This document shows positions 9,766 to 18,914 of a DNA stretch of 64,000 bases, piece after piece. Both the position numbers and the translations under genes were made by a program. Source of the DNA: Asanoa sp040676615 (GTDB lineage: Bacteria > Actinomycetota > Actinomycetes > Mycobacteriales > Micromonosporaceae); contig NZ_JBFAPI010000007.1 of NCBI RefSeq assembly GCF_040676615.1, positions 124,001-188,000 on the forward strand, written 5' to 3'. The notes under the pieces are model-generated. The model did not search any database. It was not told where the DNA came from and saw nothing but the letters and a program-made list of their open reading frames with translations. How positions within the stretch are numbered: position 1 is the stretch's first letter; each line of letters starts with the position of its first letter.

Positions 9766-11007
9766 ATGGCAACGCCGATCAGCCGTCGCACGATCCTGAC
9801 CGCCGGAGCGGGTGCCGTGGCCGGGCTGTCGCTGCCGGGCGTCGCACAGGCCGGCTCGTCGACCCGGGTCCGGTTCACCCTCGACGCGACCGTGCTCGAC
9901 GGCGGTGAGCAGGTCACCTCGGTCACCCTCGACACCAGCCGCCTTGGCCGGATCGACCCGGCCAGCCTGACCACGGGCACCTTCAGCGTGCACGCGAAGG
10001 CCACCAGCCCGATCCCGATCGCGCCGGGCGACCAGATCTTCAGCGAATACGACCTCGACCGACCGGTGACCGCTGCCCGGCTCGACCGCCACGGCGACAT
10101 CGTGCTCGACCTGAGCTTCGCCGAGGGCCAGGTCGGCGGCGGCACCCTCGGCTACATCCTGAGCAGGGGCCGCAACGTCCAGCTCGACCTGGTTTACACG
10201 ATCACCCAGAACACACCCGTCGTCGTACGCGGCCGGGGCCCGCTCGTGATCGACAGCTTCGTGCAGGGCCGGCTGGTCAACCCCGAGGTCGACCGGTTCA
10301 GCTACCACACGTCCGGCTCGGGCATGAAATACCGGCTGTTCTCGCCCACCGACCGGCGCGGCCAGCGGCCGCTGATCGTCTGGCTGCACGGCGGGGGAGA
10401 GGGTGCCTCGTTGCCCGACAACTACTACGACAACGAGACCACGCTGCGGGCCAACCGCGGCGCGCTCGGCTTCGCCACCGACGAAGCACAACGGATCTTC
10501 CGCGGGGCGTACGTCGTGGCGCCGCAGAGCACGTCGTTCTGGCTCGAAGACGGCCCGCGCTTCGCACCGCTGATCATGGAGATCGTCGACGACCTCGCCC
10601 GCCGGCACCACATCGACCGCGACCGGATCTACGTCGCCGGTTGCAGCAACGGCGGCTACATGAGCCTGAAGATGACCACGACCTACCCCCGCACCTTCGC
10701 CGCGTCCGTGCCGATCTGCGGCGTCGTCGAGTCGCTCGACCCGGGCGGCCCGGTGATGATCACCGACGCCGAACTGGCCGCGATCGGCACCCCGACCTGG
10801 CTGGTCGCCTCGCGCGACGACGACACCGTGCCGCCGGAGGCGAACACGGTGCACGCGCACGAGCTGATCCCGGGCTCGATCCTGTCGCTCTACGACCACG
10901 TCATTTGGAACGGTCACCAGTTCCCGGGCCACTGGTCGTGGATCTACGTCGCCCGCAACGACCCGAGCGACCACGGCACCCACATCTGGCAGTGGATGGC
11001 CCGGTGA
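9766..11007 (+). CDS. Tat-exported alpha/beta-hydrolase esterase (poly-ester depolymerase/peptidase-like)
   Basis: A 413-residue secreted hydrolase. The N-terminus SRRTILTAGAGAVAG is a twin-arginine signal with a cleavage site near AQA. Residues 30-170 form a beta-rich N-terminal domain. From about residue 185 comes an alpha/beta-hydrolase core with oxyanion-hole segment LIVWLHGGGEG and nucleophile elbow GCSNGG, that is G-x-S-x-G, and the final His is likely in NGHQFPGHW. The closest general shape is the prolyl-oligopeptidase-like/PHB-depolymerase-like esterases that carry a fused immunoglobulin-like domain. Substrate unknown. GTGAGGGGA lies seven bases before the ATG. It converges with the PhoX-like gene. 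Confidence 0.82.
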   Translation: MATPISRRTILTAGAGAVAGLSLPGVAQAGSSTRVRFTLDATVLDGGEQVTSVTLDTSRLGRIDPASLTTGTFSVHAKATSPIPIAPGDQIFSEYDLDRPVTAARLDRHGDIVLDLSFAEGQVGGGTLGYILSRGRNVQLDLVYTITQNTPVVVRGRGPLVIDSFVQGRLVNPEVDRFSYHTSGSGMKYRLFSPTDRRGQRPLIVWLHGGGEGASLPDNYYDNETTLRANRGALGFATDEAQRIFRGAYVVAPQSTSFWLEDGPRFAPLIMEIVDDLARRHHIDRDRIYVAGCSNGGYMSLKMTTTYPRTFAASVPICGVVESLDPGGPVMITDAELAAIGTPTWLVASRDDDTVPPEANTVHAHELIPGSILSLYDHVIWNGHQFPGHWSWIYVARNDPSDHGTHIWQWMAR

Positions 11008-11049
11008 CGGCGATAGGGGCCGGTCGCCCGACCCCCACCGCTCGCGCCG

Positions 11050-12495
11050 TCAGCCGAGGTACTTCTCCCACGGGCCGGTGATGGCCAGGGTCAGCCCCGG
11101 GTCCTGCATGTTGACGAAGAGCACCTTGCCGTCGGCCGTGAAGGTCGGGCCGCAGAACTCGGAGTCGTTGAGCTGGTTGCGGGCGATCGCGTAGGTCGGG
11201 CCGCCCGGGAACGAACTGAGCACGTGCGACGCGCCCGCGCCGTCCTCGGCGAGCACCAGGCTGCCCCACGGCGTGACCGTCACGTTGTCGGGCCCGTCGA
11301 AGGTCAGGTCGGTGTATTTGGCCGCCGACCCGTCCTCCGCCGTGGGCTGGTGCGGGAAGTAGGTAACCAACTGGATGGTCTGGTCGCGGTAGTTGTAGAA
11401 CCAGACCATGCCGTCGTGCGGGGTGGCGTCGGCCGGCAGCTCACCCTCGTCCCAGGCGTAGGAGTTGACGACGTACACGCCCTCGTCGGTGCCCCACACG
11501 CCCTCGAACTTCTTGCCGCGGGTCACCTGGCCGTCGGCGAACTGCTCGCGCACCGCCTTCGACTGCGCGTCGCGCTCGGGCACCTCGACCCAGCGCACCG
11601 GGAACGGGCGGCCGAGCTGGGCGGAGGTCAGATAGGCCACGTCCGGCAGCACCGAACCGTCGTCCATGACGATCGCCATCGCCGCCAGCACGCCGGCGTT
11701 CGGCGCGAGGCCGGTGAACACGCCCGGGCCGAGCTTCACGCCGCGCGGCGCGGTCCACCGGTAGAACAGGCCGTTGGGGCCGCCGGCGTCCTCGGAGAGG
11801 TAGACGCTGGTGCGGTCCTTGCCGATCGCCACCGCCTCGTGGGCGTAACGGCCCAGGCACTTGATCGGTCGCGGGTCGGCCTTGCCGTCGGCCGTCACCT
11901 CGAAGACGTAGCCGTGGTCCTTCTGGAAGACGCCGGACCGGTCGCCCTCCTCCCACTGGTCGCCGGCGCGGTCGTCGGTCTCCTCGCAGGTCAGCCACGA
12001 CCCCCACGGCGTCGGACCGCCGGCGCAGTTGGAGACGGTGCCGGAGATGCCGACGAACTCGCCCAGGTTGCGGCCCGCGCGGTCGGTCGTGATCACCGTG
12101 CAGCCGCCGGCGTCGACCGCGCTGGGGTCGTACACGGTGCCCTTGACATGCGGTACGCCGTGCTCGGCGCCCGGGTCGATCTCGTGGTTCTGGATGATGG
12201 TGTAACGGCCGTGGCCGGCGTCGAACACGGCCATGCCGTCGTGGTCCGACGGGGTGCGACCCTGGCCGTGGTCGAGCTTGGTCACGCCGGTCCGGGTGAC
12301 GATCGCGTAGCTGAAGCCCGTGGGCAGCGCCAGAATGCCGTTGGGGTCGTCGACGAGCGGCGGGAACGGCGTGTTGCCCGCGGCCGGGCGGGGCCGGCCC
12401 GGGTTGGCCTGGGCCAGCGAGGGAACGGCACCGGCGACAGCCAGGCCGACCCCGGCAGCGCCGGCGCCGAGCAGGGCGCGACGAGATGTGGGCAC
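11050..12495 (-). CDS. PhoX/DUF839 family Tat-exported protein
   Basis: A 481-residue secreted protein of the DUF839/PhoX family (calcium- and iron-dependent alkaline phosphatases and relatives). I start at GTG 12495 because AGGAG sits eight bases upstream and it yields a compact twin-arginine signal, TSRRALLGAGAAG, with cleavage near LAQA; an in-frame ATG at 12555 has no ribosome site. The DUF839 body shows DDPNGILALPTGF, YTIIQNHEIDPG, GGPTPWGSWLTCEET, YAHEAVAIG and PDNVTVTPWGSLVLAEDG, which are its usual metal-site and beta-propeller segments. Alkaline phosphatase activity is plausible but unproven for this short actinobacterial type. Confidence 0.87.
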   Translation of the reverse strand: MPTSRRALLGAGAAGVGLAVAGAVPSLAQANPGRPRPAAGNTPFPPLVDDPNGILALPTGFSYAIVTRTGVTKLDHGQGRTPSDHDGMAVFDAGHGRYTIIQNHEIDPGAEHGVPHVKGTVYDPSAVDAGGCTVITTDRAGRNLGEFVGISGTVSNCAGGPTPWGSWLTCEETDDRAGDQWEEGDRSGVFQKDHGYVFEVTADGKADPRPIKCLGRYAHEAVAIGKDRTSVYLSEDAGGPNGLFYRWTAPRGVKLGPGVFTGLAPNAGVLAAMAIVMDDGSVLPDVAYLTSAQLGRPFPVRWVEVPERDAQSKAVREQFADGQVTRGKKFEGVWGTDEGVYVVNSYAWDEGELPADATPHDGMVWFYNYRDQTIQLVTYFPHQPTAEDGSAAKYTDLTFDGPDNVTVTPWGSLVLAEDGAGASHVLSSFPGGPTYAIARNQLNDSEFCGPTFTADGKVLFVNMQDPGLTLAITGPWEKYLG

Positions 12496-12582
12496 GAGGT
12501 TCGCTCCTAGTTCGGATGACAGCAGTCGCCCGAGCCAACCCTGCCGTCCCGACATCCAGGTGATGCTTCAGCGACGCCGGCA

Positions 12583-13785
12583 TTAACTCTCGTGGCCGTG
12601 CCCCTCGACCAGCAGCCGCGCGGTCACGGTGGCGCCGTCGGTGCGGATCGTCGGTGCCACCGCGGCCGCCCGGGTGCGGGTGTCGGCGGTCAGGGCGCGC
12701 TCCAGCGCCGCCGACAGCGACTCCGTCGTCGGTGTCGCACCGTCGTGCGCGACGCCGATGCCCAGTTCCGCCACCCGAGCCGCGAAATAGGGCTGGTCGG
12801 CCATCTGCGGCACCACCACCTGCGGCACGCCGGCCGCGGCGGCCGCCGTCGTGGTGCCGGCGCCGCCATGGTGGACGGCCACCGCCACCCGCCGGAACAG
12901 CGCCTGCTGGTTGACCTCGTCGACGGCGAAACAGCCGTCCCACTCCTCGATCGGTGCCAGACCGGCCCAACCGCCACCGAAAACGGCCCGCCGCCCCTGC
13001 GCACGGATCGCGTCGACGGCGATCCGTGCGATGTCGGCCGGCGCCCGCATGCTGCCGAAGCCCACGTACACCGGTGGCGTGCCCTGGTCGAGGAACGCCT
13101 CCAGCGCCGCCGGCAGCGGGCGCTCGTCGGGCAGGGTCCACGCACCGGGCTGGGTGAGGCCCGGGTCCGCCGGCGCCAGGACCGGGTCCGCCGCCACCCA
13201 TGGGTGATCGGTGAAGACCTGGTCGCGGGCGTTGTCGACCGGCGGCAACCCGAGCGACGCCCGGTTGGCGTTGAGCGCCTCGCCGAACACCTCGTTGTAG
13301 TTCCGGATGCTGATCGCGTCGAGTTCTCCCGGGTCGGTCACGTCCGCGGGCAGGGGCTTGCCGGGCGCCGGCATCGGCCGGCGCTGCGGCGACGGCAGGA
13401 AGACCGGGCAGTAGGCCGCGTAGACGTAACGGGCCCCGAGCTTCTCGGCCACCGACTGCACGCTGGCCGCGACCGGGAACAGACCCGTCGCCACCACCGT
13501 GTCGCACCCCTGCGCCACCGCCGGCAGTTTGGCGAACTGGTCGGCCATCAACTCGGCCGCCATCCTCGGCACATCCGCCACCGACGGCGCCGTCTTCGCG
13601 TGCAGCAGGTCCCGCACCGATGCGCCGAGCGGCGTCAACTCCAGATCGAACCGCGCGAACCGCTCGGCCCAATCCGGCGGTGCGGACACTCGCACCTCCG
13701 CGCCGGATTCGCGCAGCCGCACCGCGAGCGCGACGAGCGGTTCGACGTCACCGCGGCCACCGTATGTCGACAGCAACACCCGCAT
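12583..13785 (-). CDS. MGT/GT1 family glycosyltransferase
   Basis: A 400-residue glycosyltransferase of the GT-B fold used to modify natural products or lipids with a nucleotide sugar. The N-terminal domain begins MRVLLSTYGGRGDVEPLVAL, the standard acceptor-side start. The C-terminal donor domain has VYVGFGSMRAP and the diagnostic HHGGAGTTTAAAAAGVPQ with QMADQP shortly after. Starting at ATG 13785 matches the family; longer frames upstream run into the divergent ABC gene. No biosynthetic cluster surrounds it, so it may inactivate or decorate a compound that the neighbouring ABC exporter then pumps out. Confidence 0.9.
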   Translation of the reverse strand: MRVLLSTYGGRGDVEPLVALAVRLRESGAEVRVSAPPDWAERFARFDLELTPLGASVRDLLHAKTAPSVADVPRMAAELMADQFAKLPAVAQGCDTVVATGLFPVAASVQSVAEKLGARYVYAAYCPVFLPSPQRRPMPAPGKPLPADVTDPGELDAISIRNYNEVFGEALNANRASLGLPPVDNARDQVFTDHPWVAADPVLAPADPGLTQPGAWTLPDERPLPAALEAFLDQGTPPVYVGFGSMRAPADIARIAVDAIRAQGRRAVFGGGWAGLAPIEEWDGCFAVDEVNQQALFRRVAVAVHHGGAGTTTAAAAAGVPQVVVPQMADQPYFAARVAELGIGVAHDGATPTTESLSAALERALTADTRTRAAAVAPTIRTDGATVTARLLVEGHGHES

Positions 13786-13923
13786 GTCGTACCCCCATTT
13801 CCGCAGGTCCTGGCTTCGGCCGCCGATTCTCCGGCACGACCCGGGCCTTGCCGCAAGCCCCCCGATGCCGTATAGCTTGTAAATGGAGGGCGGTGCGCTT
13901 CCGTTCCTAAGAGACTCGTTCTC

Positions 13924-15807
13924 GTGTTCGGTCTCTTCGAAAACCCGGTCGACCCCTTCCCGACCACCTCCGACAACCGTGTTCCGCCGGCCACCGTCGG
14001 TCGTTTCCTGCTGAGCGAGTTCCGGCCGCTGCGGCCGGTCGTCCTCGCCGCCGTGACCACCACGGTGGTGTGCGCCGCGATCGAGGTGTGGCTCATCGGT
14101 TACGCCGGCCGCCTGGTCGACACCCTCGCCGCGGGCACACCGGACACCTTCTGGGCCGACCACGGCACCGAACTACTCATCGTCGCCGCGTTCCTGCTGC
14201 TGGTCCGGCCGTTGATCAGCTTCGTCAGCGAGGCGCTCGACGACATCGCGTTCCGGGGCAACGCGCGCCCGCTGGCCCGCTGGCGGGCACACCGGCACGT
14301 GTCCCGGCAGTCGGTCGGCTGGTTCCGCGACGACCTGGCCGGCCGCATCGCCACCTGGGTCCGCGATGGCGGCGAGGCCGCCAGCACGGCCGCCTACTGC
14401 GTGATCCACACGCTCGTGTTCGTGGTCGCCTACATCGCCGGTTCGGTGTGGGTGATGTCGTCGATCGACCTGCGCCTGCTGCTCCCACTGAGTGCCTGGA
14501 TCCTGGCCTACGCGCTGCTGATGTGGTGGGCCGTCCCGCGCTACCGCCGGGCGTCCGAGCGCCTGCAGGACGCCGAGTCGGCGCTGACCGGCCTGCTGGT
14601 CGACTCCTACGCCAACGTCGACACGCTCGCCCTGCTCGGTGGTCAGCGCAGCCGCACCGCCCACGACCGTCAGGTGTTCGCCCGGGCCCGGCGCGCGCAT
14701 CTCGACCTGCAGCGGGTCGAGGTGACCATCAACAGCACCATGATGACGCTCGGCAGCGCGCTGCTGGTCGGGCTCGTCGGCTACGGCATCGCGCTCTGGC
14801 GCACAGATGCCGCGCCGTTGGGCCTGGTCGCCGCCGCGCTGGCGCTCAGCTTCCGGATCACCTCGATGGCCGAATGGCTGCTCGACGCCGTCTCGGCGCT
14901 GTTCGGTTCGGTCGGCGCCCTGCGCCGGGCTTTGCGGACCGTCGCGCAGCCGCTGGCGGTGGCCGACAAACCCGAGGCGACCGACCTCCGCGTACGCGGC
15001 GGCGCGATCAGTTTCGCGGCCGTCAGCCACCACTACGGCCGTGGCGCCGGTGGGCTCGACCGCCTGACCCTCGACATAGCCGCCGGCGAACGCGTCGGCA
15101 TCGTCGGCCGCTCGGGCGCCGGGAAGTCCACACTGGTCGGTCTGCTGCTGCGTTTCCACGACGCGGAATCCGGCACGATCACGATCGACGGCACCGACAT
15201 CACCGACGTGACACAGGAAAGCCTGCGCGACCAGATCGCCATGGTCGCCCAGGAGGCCACCCTGCTGCACCGTTCGGTCCGGGAGAACATCGCTGGCCCC
15301 GGCGGCCCTGGCGGCTCCGGCGGTCCTAGCGGCCCTGGCGGCGACGATCCGCGGCTCGCGGCCGCGGTGCGGCGGGCCTCGGCCGACGGTTTCGTCGCCG
15401 CATTGCGCGACGGTGACGGCCGCACCGGCCTGGACGCCCACGTCGGCGAGCGTGGCGTGCGCCTGTCCGGCGGCCAGCGACAACGGATCGCGCTGGCCCG
15501 GGCCTTCTATCGCGACGCGCCGATCCTCGTGCTCGACGAGGCGACCTCCGCACTCGACTCCGAGGCCGAGGCCGCCATCCACGACACCCTGGGCGAGGTG
15601 ATGGCGGGCCGCACGGTGATCGCGATCGCGCACCGCCTCTCCACGATCGCCCACCTCGACCGGATCGTGGTCCTCGACGCCGGCCGGATCGTCGAGCAGG
15701 GCACCCACGCGGAGCTGCTCGCCCAGGACGGCCTCTACGCCGACCTGTGGTCACGCCAGTCCGGCGGCTTCCTGGCCACGGCGCCGGCGCGTCACGTGAT
15801 CGGCTGA
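13924..15807 (+). CDS. ABC exporter, fused permease and ATPase
   Basis: A 627-residue half-transporter. Residues 30-330 are the six-helix type-I exporter domain (VVLAAVTTTVVCAAIEVWLI, later LLVGLVGYGIALW). Residues 350-620 are the nucleotide-binding domain: Walker A GRSGAGKST, Q-loop AMVAQEATLL, signature LSGGQRQRIALARAF, Walker B ILVLDEATSALDSE and the H-loop IAIAHRLST. Between Q-loop and signature, after RENIA, there is a Gly/Pro/Ser insert (GPGGPGGSGGPSGPGG) where homologues have a few ordinary residues. Start is GTG 13924. It is divergent from the glycosyltransferase; a substrate cannot be assigned. Confidence 0.92.
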   Translation: MFGLFENPVDPFPTTSDNRVPPATVGRFLLSEFRPLRPVVLAAVTTTVVCAAIEVWLIGYAGRLVDTLAAGTPDTFWADHGTELLIVAAFLLLVRPLISFVSEALDDIAFRGNARPLARWRAHRHVSRQSVGWFRDDLAGRIATWVRDGGEAASTAAYCVIHTLVFVVAYIAGSVWVMSSIDLRLLLPLSAWILAYALLMWWAVPRYRRASERLQDAESALTGLLVDSYANVDTLALLGGQRSRTAHDRQVFARARRAHLDLQRVEVTINSTMMTLGSALLVGLVGYGIALWRTDAAPLGLVAAALALSFRITSMAEWLLDAVSALFGSVGALRRALRTVAQPLAVADKPEATDLRVRGGAISFAAVSHHYGRGAGGLDRLTLDIAAGERVGIVGRSGAGKSTLVGLLLRFHDAESGTITIDGTDITDVTQESLRDQIAMVAQEATLLHRSVRENIAGPGGPGGSGGPSGPGGDDPRLAAAVRRASADGFVAALRDGDGRTGLDAHVGERGVRLSGGQRQRIALARAFYRDAPILVLDEATSALDSEAEAAIHDTLGEVMAGRTVIAIAHRLSTIAHLDRIVVLDAGRIVEQGTHAELLAQDGLYADLWSRQSGGFLATAPARHVIG

Positions 15808-15828
15808 CGTCACAGCGCCCCGGCCCGC

Positions 15829-17082
15829 TCAGTCGCCCCAGCGGTCGACCACGTCACGCGGCGGTGGGCCGTCGTCGACGGGGCCGGTGGCGAGCACCGT
15901 GCCGGCGTCGTCGAGGGCCTCGACCTGTGCCCGCCGCCCATCGGCCTCCGACAGAACCGCCGGATCGACCTTGAGCAGGCCGAAGCCTTCGCTCAGCGAA
16001 CCGTCCATGATGGTGCGTCCGGCAAGGCGGATCCGGGCTGCCGTCGCGTTCGCGGGGCCGATCACGGCCACCGTGCCGTCGACGTCGCGCGCCGCCGTCA
16101 CCGGCGTGCCGGCGAACGGATCGCTCATCGTGTGGAACAGGTTGGTGGACACGCCGCCTTCGAGATCCCGGCCCAGGCACACCCACCAGCCGCCGCCCAC
16201 CGCGGGCGCGGCCAGCGCCACCGTGGCCGGGCCGCCGAACACCGCCCGCGGCGGCGCGGTCAAGCGGTCGCCCATGGTCTCGTCCAACGACCGGTCGGCC
16301 TGCTTCCCGAGGTCCTGGTCGACCGAACCACGGCTGTCGCCGCTCGCCAACGCGACCTCCCTCCGCTGAGCCTGCGCGACCGTCTCCGGGTCTGAGCGGA
16401 ACTGTTCGCCGCCTCGGGCCGGGCCCTCAAACCTGACCTCGCCGCCGCACGTCACCCGCCACCATTCGCCCGGCTGCCGCGCCACGCGCACCAGATAGGA
16501 GTCGGTCCGCGCCGGTCGCCAATCGGTCGCCTCGGGCAGTGCGGCCGTGTCGATCTCGCATCCGTCGGGGGCGATGCCCACCTGCAGGCCGTTGATGGCG
16601 CCGTGGACGAACGGATGCTCGAACGGACCACCGACTGCCGCCCAGCCGGCCAACAGGTCGTCGATCGTGCCATCGCGCGGGCCCGCGAAGAGCCGCAACT
16701 CCTCCGCGGTCGAGACCACCGCGATCCGCTGGTCGGCGACCTCGTCGGCCAACAGGATCCGCGGAGCGCGCCCGGTCGCGGCGCGCAACTTCGCCATGAA
16801 AGCCTCGTCGGTGGTCAGGCTGCCGCGCGGCGGCGACTCCAGCAACTGGCGTATCCAGTCGGCCCGCGAGACGGGTGGCGGCGGTTCCACCCGGTCGGCG
16901 GTCGAGGTCACCCCACCGGCGGCGATCACCGCGCCCAGGGCGGCCACCACGCCGGCGGCGGTCCAACCCCACCGGCGGGTGCGGGTCTTGCGGGACAACA
17001 GACGGGCCAACGGGTCCGGCGCCGGGCGGACGTGCTCGACCGCCGCGGCCATCGCCGCACGCACCTCGGATTCCAGCGTCAC
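15829..17082 (-). CDS. Membrane-anchored protein, putative anti-sigma partner of SigE-family factor
   Basis: A 417-residue protein whose GTG start overlaps the stop of the sigma gene (GTGA), so the two are translated together. Residues 1-38 are a short cytoplasmic part (ESEVRAAMAAAVEHVRP), residues about 43-63 one membrane helix (WTAAGVVAALGAVIAAGGV), and the remaining 350 residues are outside the cell. The outer part has no domain I recognise; it holds conserved-looking segments WWRVTCGGEVRF and GGGWWVCLGRD with two Cys. The cytoplasmic piece is short for a classical anti-sigma domain and lacks the zinc HxxxCxxC motif. This pairing is common in Micromonosporaceae-like genomes but its function is not established. 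Confidence 0.7.
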   Translation of the reverse strand: MTLESEVRAAMAAAVEHVRPAPDPLARLLSRKTRTRRWGWTAAGVVAALGAVIAAGGVTSTADRVEPPPPVSRADWIRQLLESPPRGSLTTDEAFMAKLRAATGRAPRILLADEVADQRIAVVSTAEELRLFAGPRDGTIDDLLAGWAAVGGPFEHPFVHGAINGLQVGIAPDGCEIDTAALPEATDWRPARTDSYLVRVARQPGEWWRVTCGGEVRFEGPARGGEQFRSDPETVAQAQRREVALASGDSRGSVDQDLGKQADRSLDETMGDRLTAPPRAVFGGPATVALAAPAVGGGWWVCLGRDLEGGVSTNLFHTMSDPFAGTPVTAARDVDGTVAVIGPANATAARIRLAGRTIMDGSLSEGFGLLKVDPAVLSEADGRRAQVEALDDAGTVLATGPVDDGPPPRDVVDRWGD

Positions 17083-17558
17083 GGTGTCATCGACCTTTCC
17101 TCGAGCACCACGCGAAGGCGGGCCAGCCCGCGCGACGCCTGGCTTTTGACGGTGCCGATCGAGCAGTTGAGGGCGGCGGCGGTGTCGGCCTCGGACAGGT
17201 CGTCCCAGTAGCGCAGCACCACGACCGCCCGGGTCCGCGGCGGCAGCGCCCGCAGCGCGTCGACGATGGCGTGCCGCTGCTCGACCTGGTGTGCGCGGTC
17301 GCGAACCCCGCGCTCGGGCAGCACGGCGTGCAGGATCTCCCGCGCGCCGTAGCGCCGCCACACGCTCACGTGCAGGTTGACCATGGACCGGCGGATGTAG
17401 GGCAACGGGTCCTCGATCGCCGACCACCGGCCCATCGCCTTCAGCAGGGCCGTCTGCAGCAGGTCCTCCGCCGGGTGCGTCGACCCGGTCAGCAGGTACG
17501 CCGAACGCAGCAACTCGGAATAGCGCAGCCGGACGAAGTCTGCGAACTCTGTGGTCAT
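17079..17558 (-). CDS. SigE-family ECF RNA polymerase sigma factor
   Basis: A 159-residue small sigma factor of the actinobacterial SigE family. Region 2: FADFVRLRYSELLRSAYLLTG, AEDLLQTALLKAMGRW. Region 4: LPPRTRAVVVLRYWDDLSEADTAAALNCSIGTVKSQASRGLARL (only key parts are needed: RAVVVLRYWDDLS and GTVKSQASRGL). It starts at ATG 17558 after GAGAGGGGGCGGG. The stop overlaps the start of the membrane protein behind it by four bases, which argues for a sigma/regulator pair answering to something at the cell surface. Confidence 0.9.
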   Translation of the reverse strand: MTTEFADFVRLRYSELLRSAYLLTGSTHPAEDLLQTALLKAMGRWSAIEDPLPYIRRSMVNLHVSVWRRYGAREILHAVLPERGVRDRAHQVEQRHAIVDALRALPPRTRAVVVLRYWDDLSEADTAAALNCSIGTVKSQASRGLARLRVVLEERSMTP

Positions 17559-17692
17559 CCCGCCCCCTCTCACCAGATCCGACGCAGCCGTCGGCGCAAA
17601 GGTTGATGCGAATCCGGATCGCCGTTTGCACCGCCCCGACGCGGGTAGGCGGGGCGCTGGTGCGTTGGGCAACCAGATGGGGGAATGTTCTG

Positions 17693-18910
17693 ATGAAAGC
17701 GGTGGTCTTTCACGGTCTGGGCGACATCCGGCTCGACACGGTCCCGGAACCGGTGATCGAGGAGCCGGCCGACGCCATCGTCCGGATCACCACCGCGGCG
17801 ATCTGCGGCACCGACCTGCACTTCGTCCGGGGCACCGTGCCCGGCATGAAGCCTGGCAAGATTCTGGGGCACGAGGGCGTCGGCGTGGTCGAAGAGGTCG
17901 GCTCCCAGGTCCACAACCTGACCCCGGGCGACCGGGTGGTCATCTCCGCGGTGCTCGGCTGCGGGTCGTGCTCGTTCTGCCGCGACGGCCACTTCGCCCA
18001 GTGCGACAACATCAACCCCTACGGCGCCCGCTCCGGCACCGGCTCACCGGGCTCGCCGGAGCAGCAGGGACCATTCAACGGGCTGCAGGCCGAGTACGCC
18101 CGGGTGCCCAGTGCGCACACCAACCTGTTCCGGCTGCCGGACTCGGTCTCCGACGCGCAGGCGATCCCGCTGGCCGACATCTATCCCACCGGCTATTTCG
18201 GCGCGGTGATCGCCGACGTCTCCGACGGCAAGGTGGCGACGGTCTGGGGCTGCGGGCCGGTGGGCCAGTTCGCGATCCGCTCCGCGTTCGAGCGCGGCGC
18301 CTCCCGGGTGATCGCCGTCGACGGGCACGCCGACCGGCTCGACTACGCTCAGGCCGCCGGTGCCGAGGTGATCAACTTCAACGAGGTCGACCCGGTCGCG
18401 GCGATCATGGACCTGACGCTCGGGATCGGGGCCGACTGCGCGATCGACGCCGTCGGTGTCGACTCGGAAAGCGCGAAGTCCGGCCCGGCCAGCGACCAGA
18501 CCCGCGAACTCGACCAGGTCCACCGCGATGAACTGCACACGATCGCGCCCGAGACCAACGAGCAGGACGGGCAGTGGAAGCCCGGCGACGCGCCGAGCCA
18601 GGCCCAGTCGTGGGCGATCGAGAGCCTGGCCAAGATGGGCAGCCTCGGCATCGTCGGCGTCTACCCGATGAGCGACCGGTTCTTCCCGATCGGCACGGTG
18701 CTCGGCCGCAACCTCACCGTCAAGGCCGGCAACGGCAACCACCCGCGCTACATCCCGAAGCTGCTGTCCATGGTGGAGTCCGGTGTGGTCAATCCCGAAG
18801 AGGTGCTCACGCAACAGGAACCGCTTGACGACGCGCTCGCCGCCTACCGCGAGTTCGACCTGCGCAGCCCCGGCTGGCTCAAGGTGGCCCTGGAGCCACA
18901 GCCCGCGTAG
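17693..18910 (+). CDS. Zinc-dependent alcohol dehydrogenase, formaldehyde-dehydrogenase-like
   Basis: A 405-residue medium-chain dehydrogenase. The catalytic zinc region is ICGTDLH with GHEGVGVVEEVG; the structural zinc lobe has four Cys in GCGSCSFCRDGHFAQC. The NAD(P) site is VWGCGPVGQFA, with the acidic residue in VIAVDGHADR at strand 2 favouring NAD. A middle insertion (about residues 260-310, ETNEQDGQWKPG) resembles the glutathione-independent formaldehyde dehydrogenase-like group, which oxidises small aldehydes or alcohols. GGGGGA lies nine bases before ATG 17693. It converges with the BTAD regulator, four bases apart, with no clear terminator between. Confidence 0.9.
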   Translation: MKAVVFHGLGDIRLDTVPEPVIEEPADAIVRITTAAICGTDLHFVRGTVPGMKPGKILGHEGVGVVEEVGSQVHNLTPGDRVVISAVLGCGSCSFCRDGHFAQCDNINPYGARSGTGSPGSPEQQGPFNGLQAEYARVPSAHTNLFRLPDSVSDAQAIPLADIYPTGYFGAVIADVSDGKVATVWGCGPVGQFAIRSAFERGASRVIAVDGHADRLDYAQAAGAEVINFNEVDPVAAIMDLTLGIGADCAIDAVGVDSESAKSGPASDQTRELDQVHRDELHTIAPETNEQDGQWKPGDAPSQAQSWAIESLAKMGSLGIVGVYPMSDRFFPIGTVLGRNLTVKAGNGNHPRYIPKLLSMVESGVVNPEEVLTQQEPLDDALAAYREFDLRSPGWLKVALEPQPA

Positions 18911-18914
18911 CGGT

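Noticed and set aside
12496..12555. Longer start (ATG 12555) for the PhoX-like protein
   Set aside because: No ribosome site, whereas GTG 12495 has AGGAG at good spacing and gives a clean Tat signal.
12583..15807. Secondary-metabolite gene cluster around the glycosyltransferase and ABC exporter
   Set aside because: No polyketide, peptide or terpene synthase, nor sugar-biosynthesis genes, are in the surrounding sequence.
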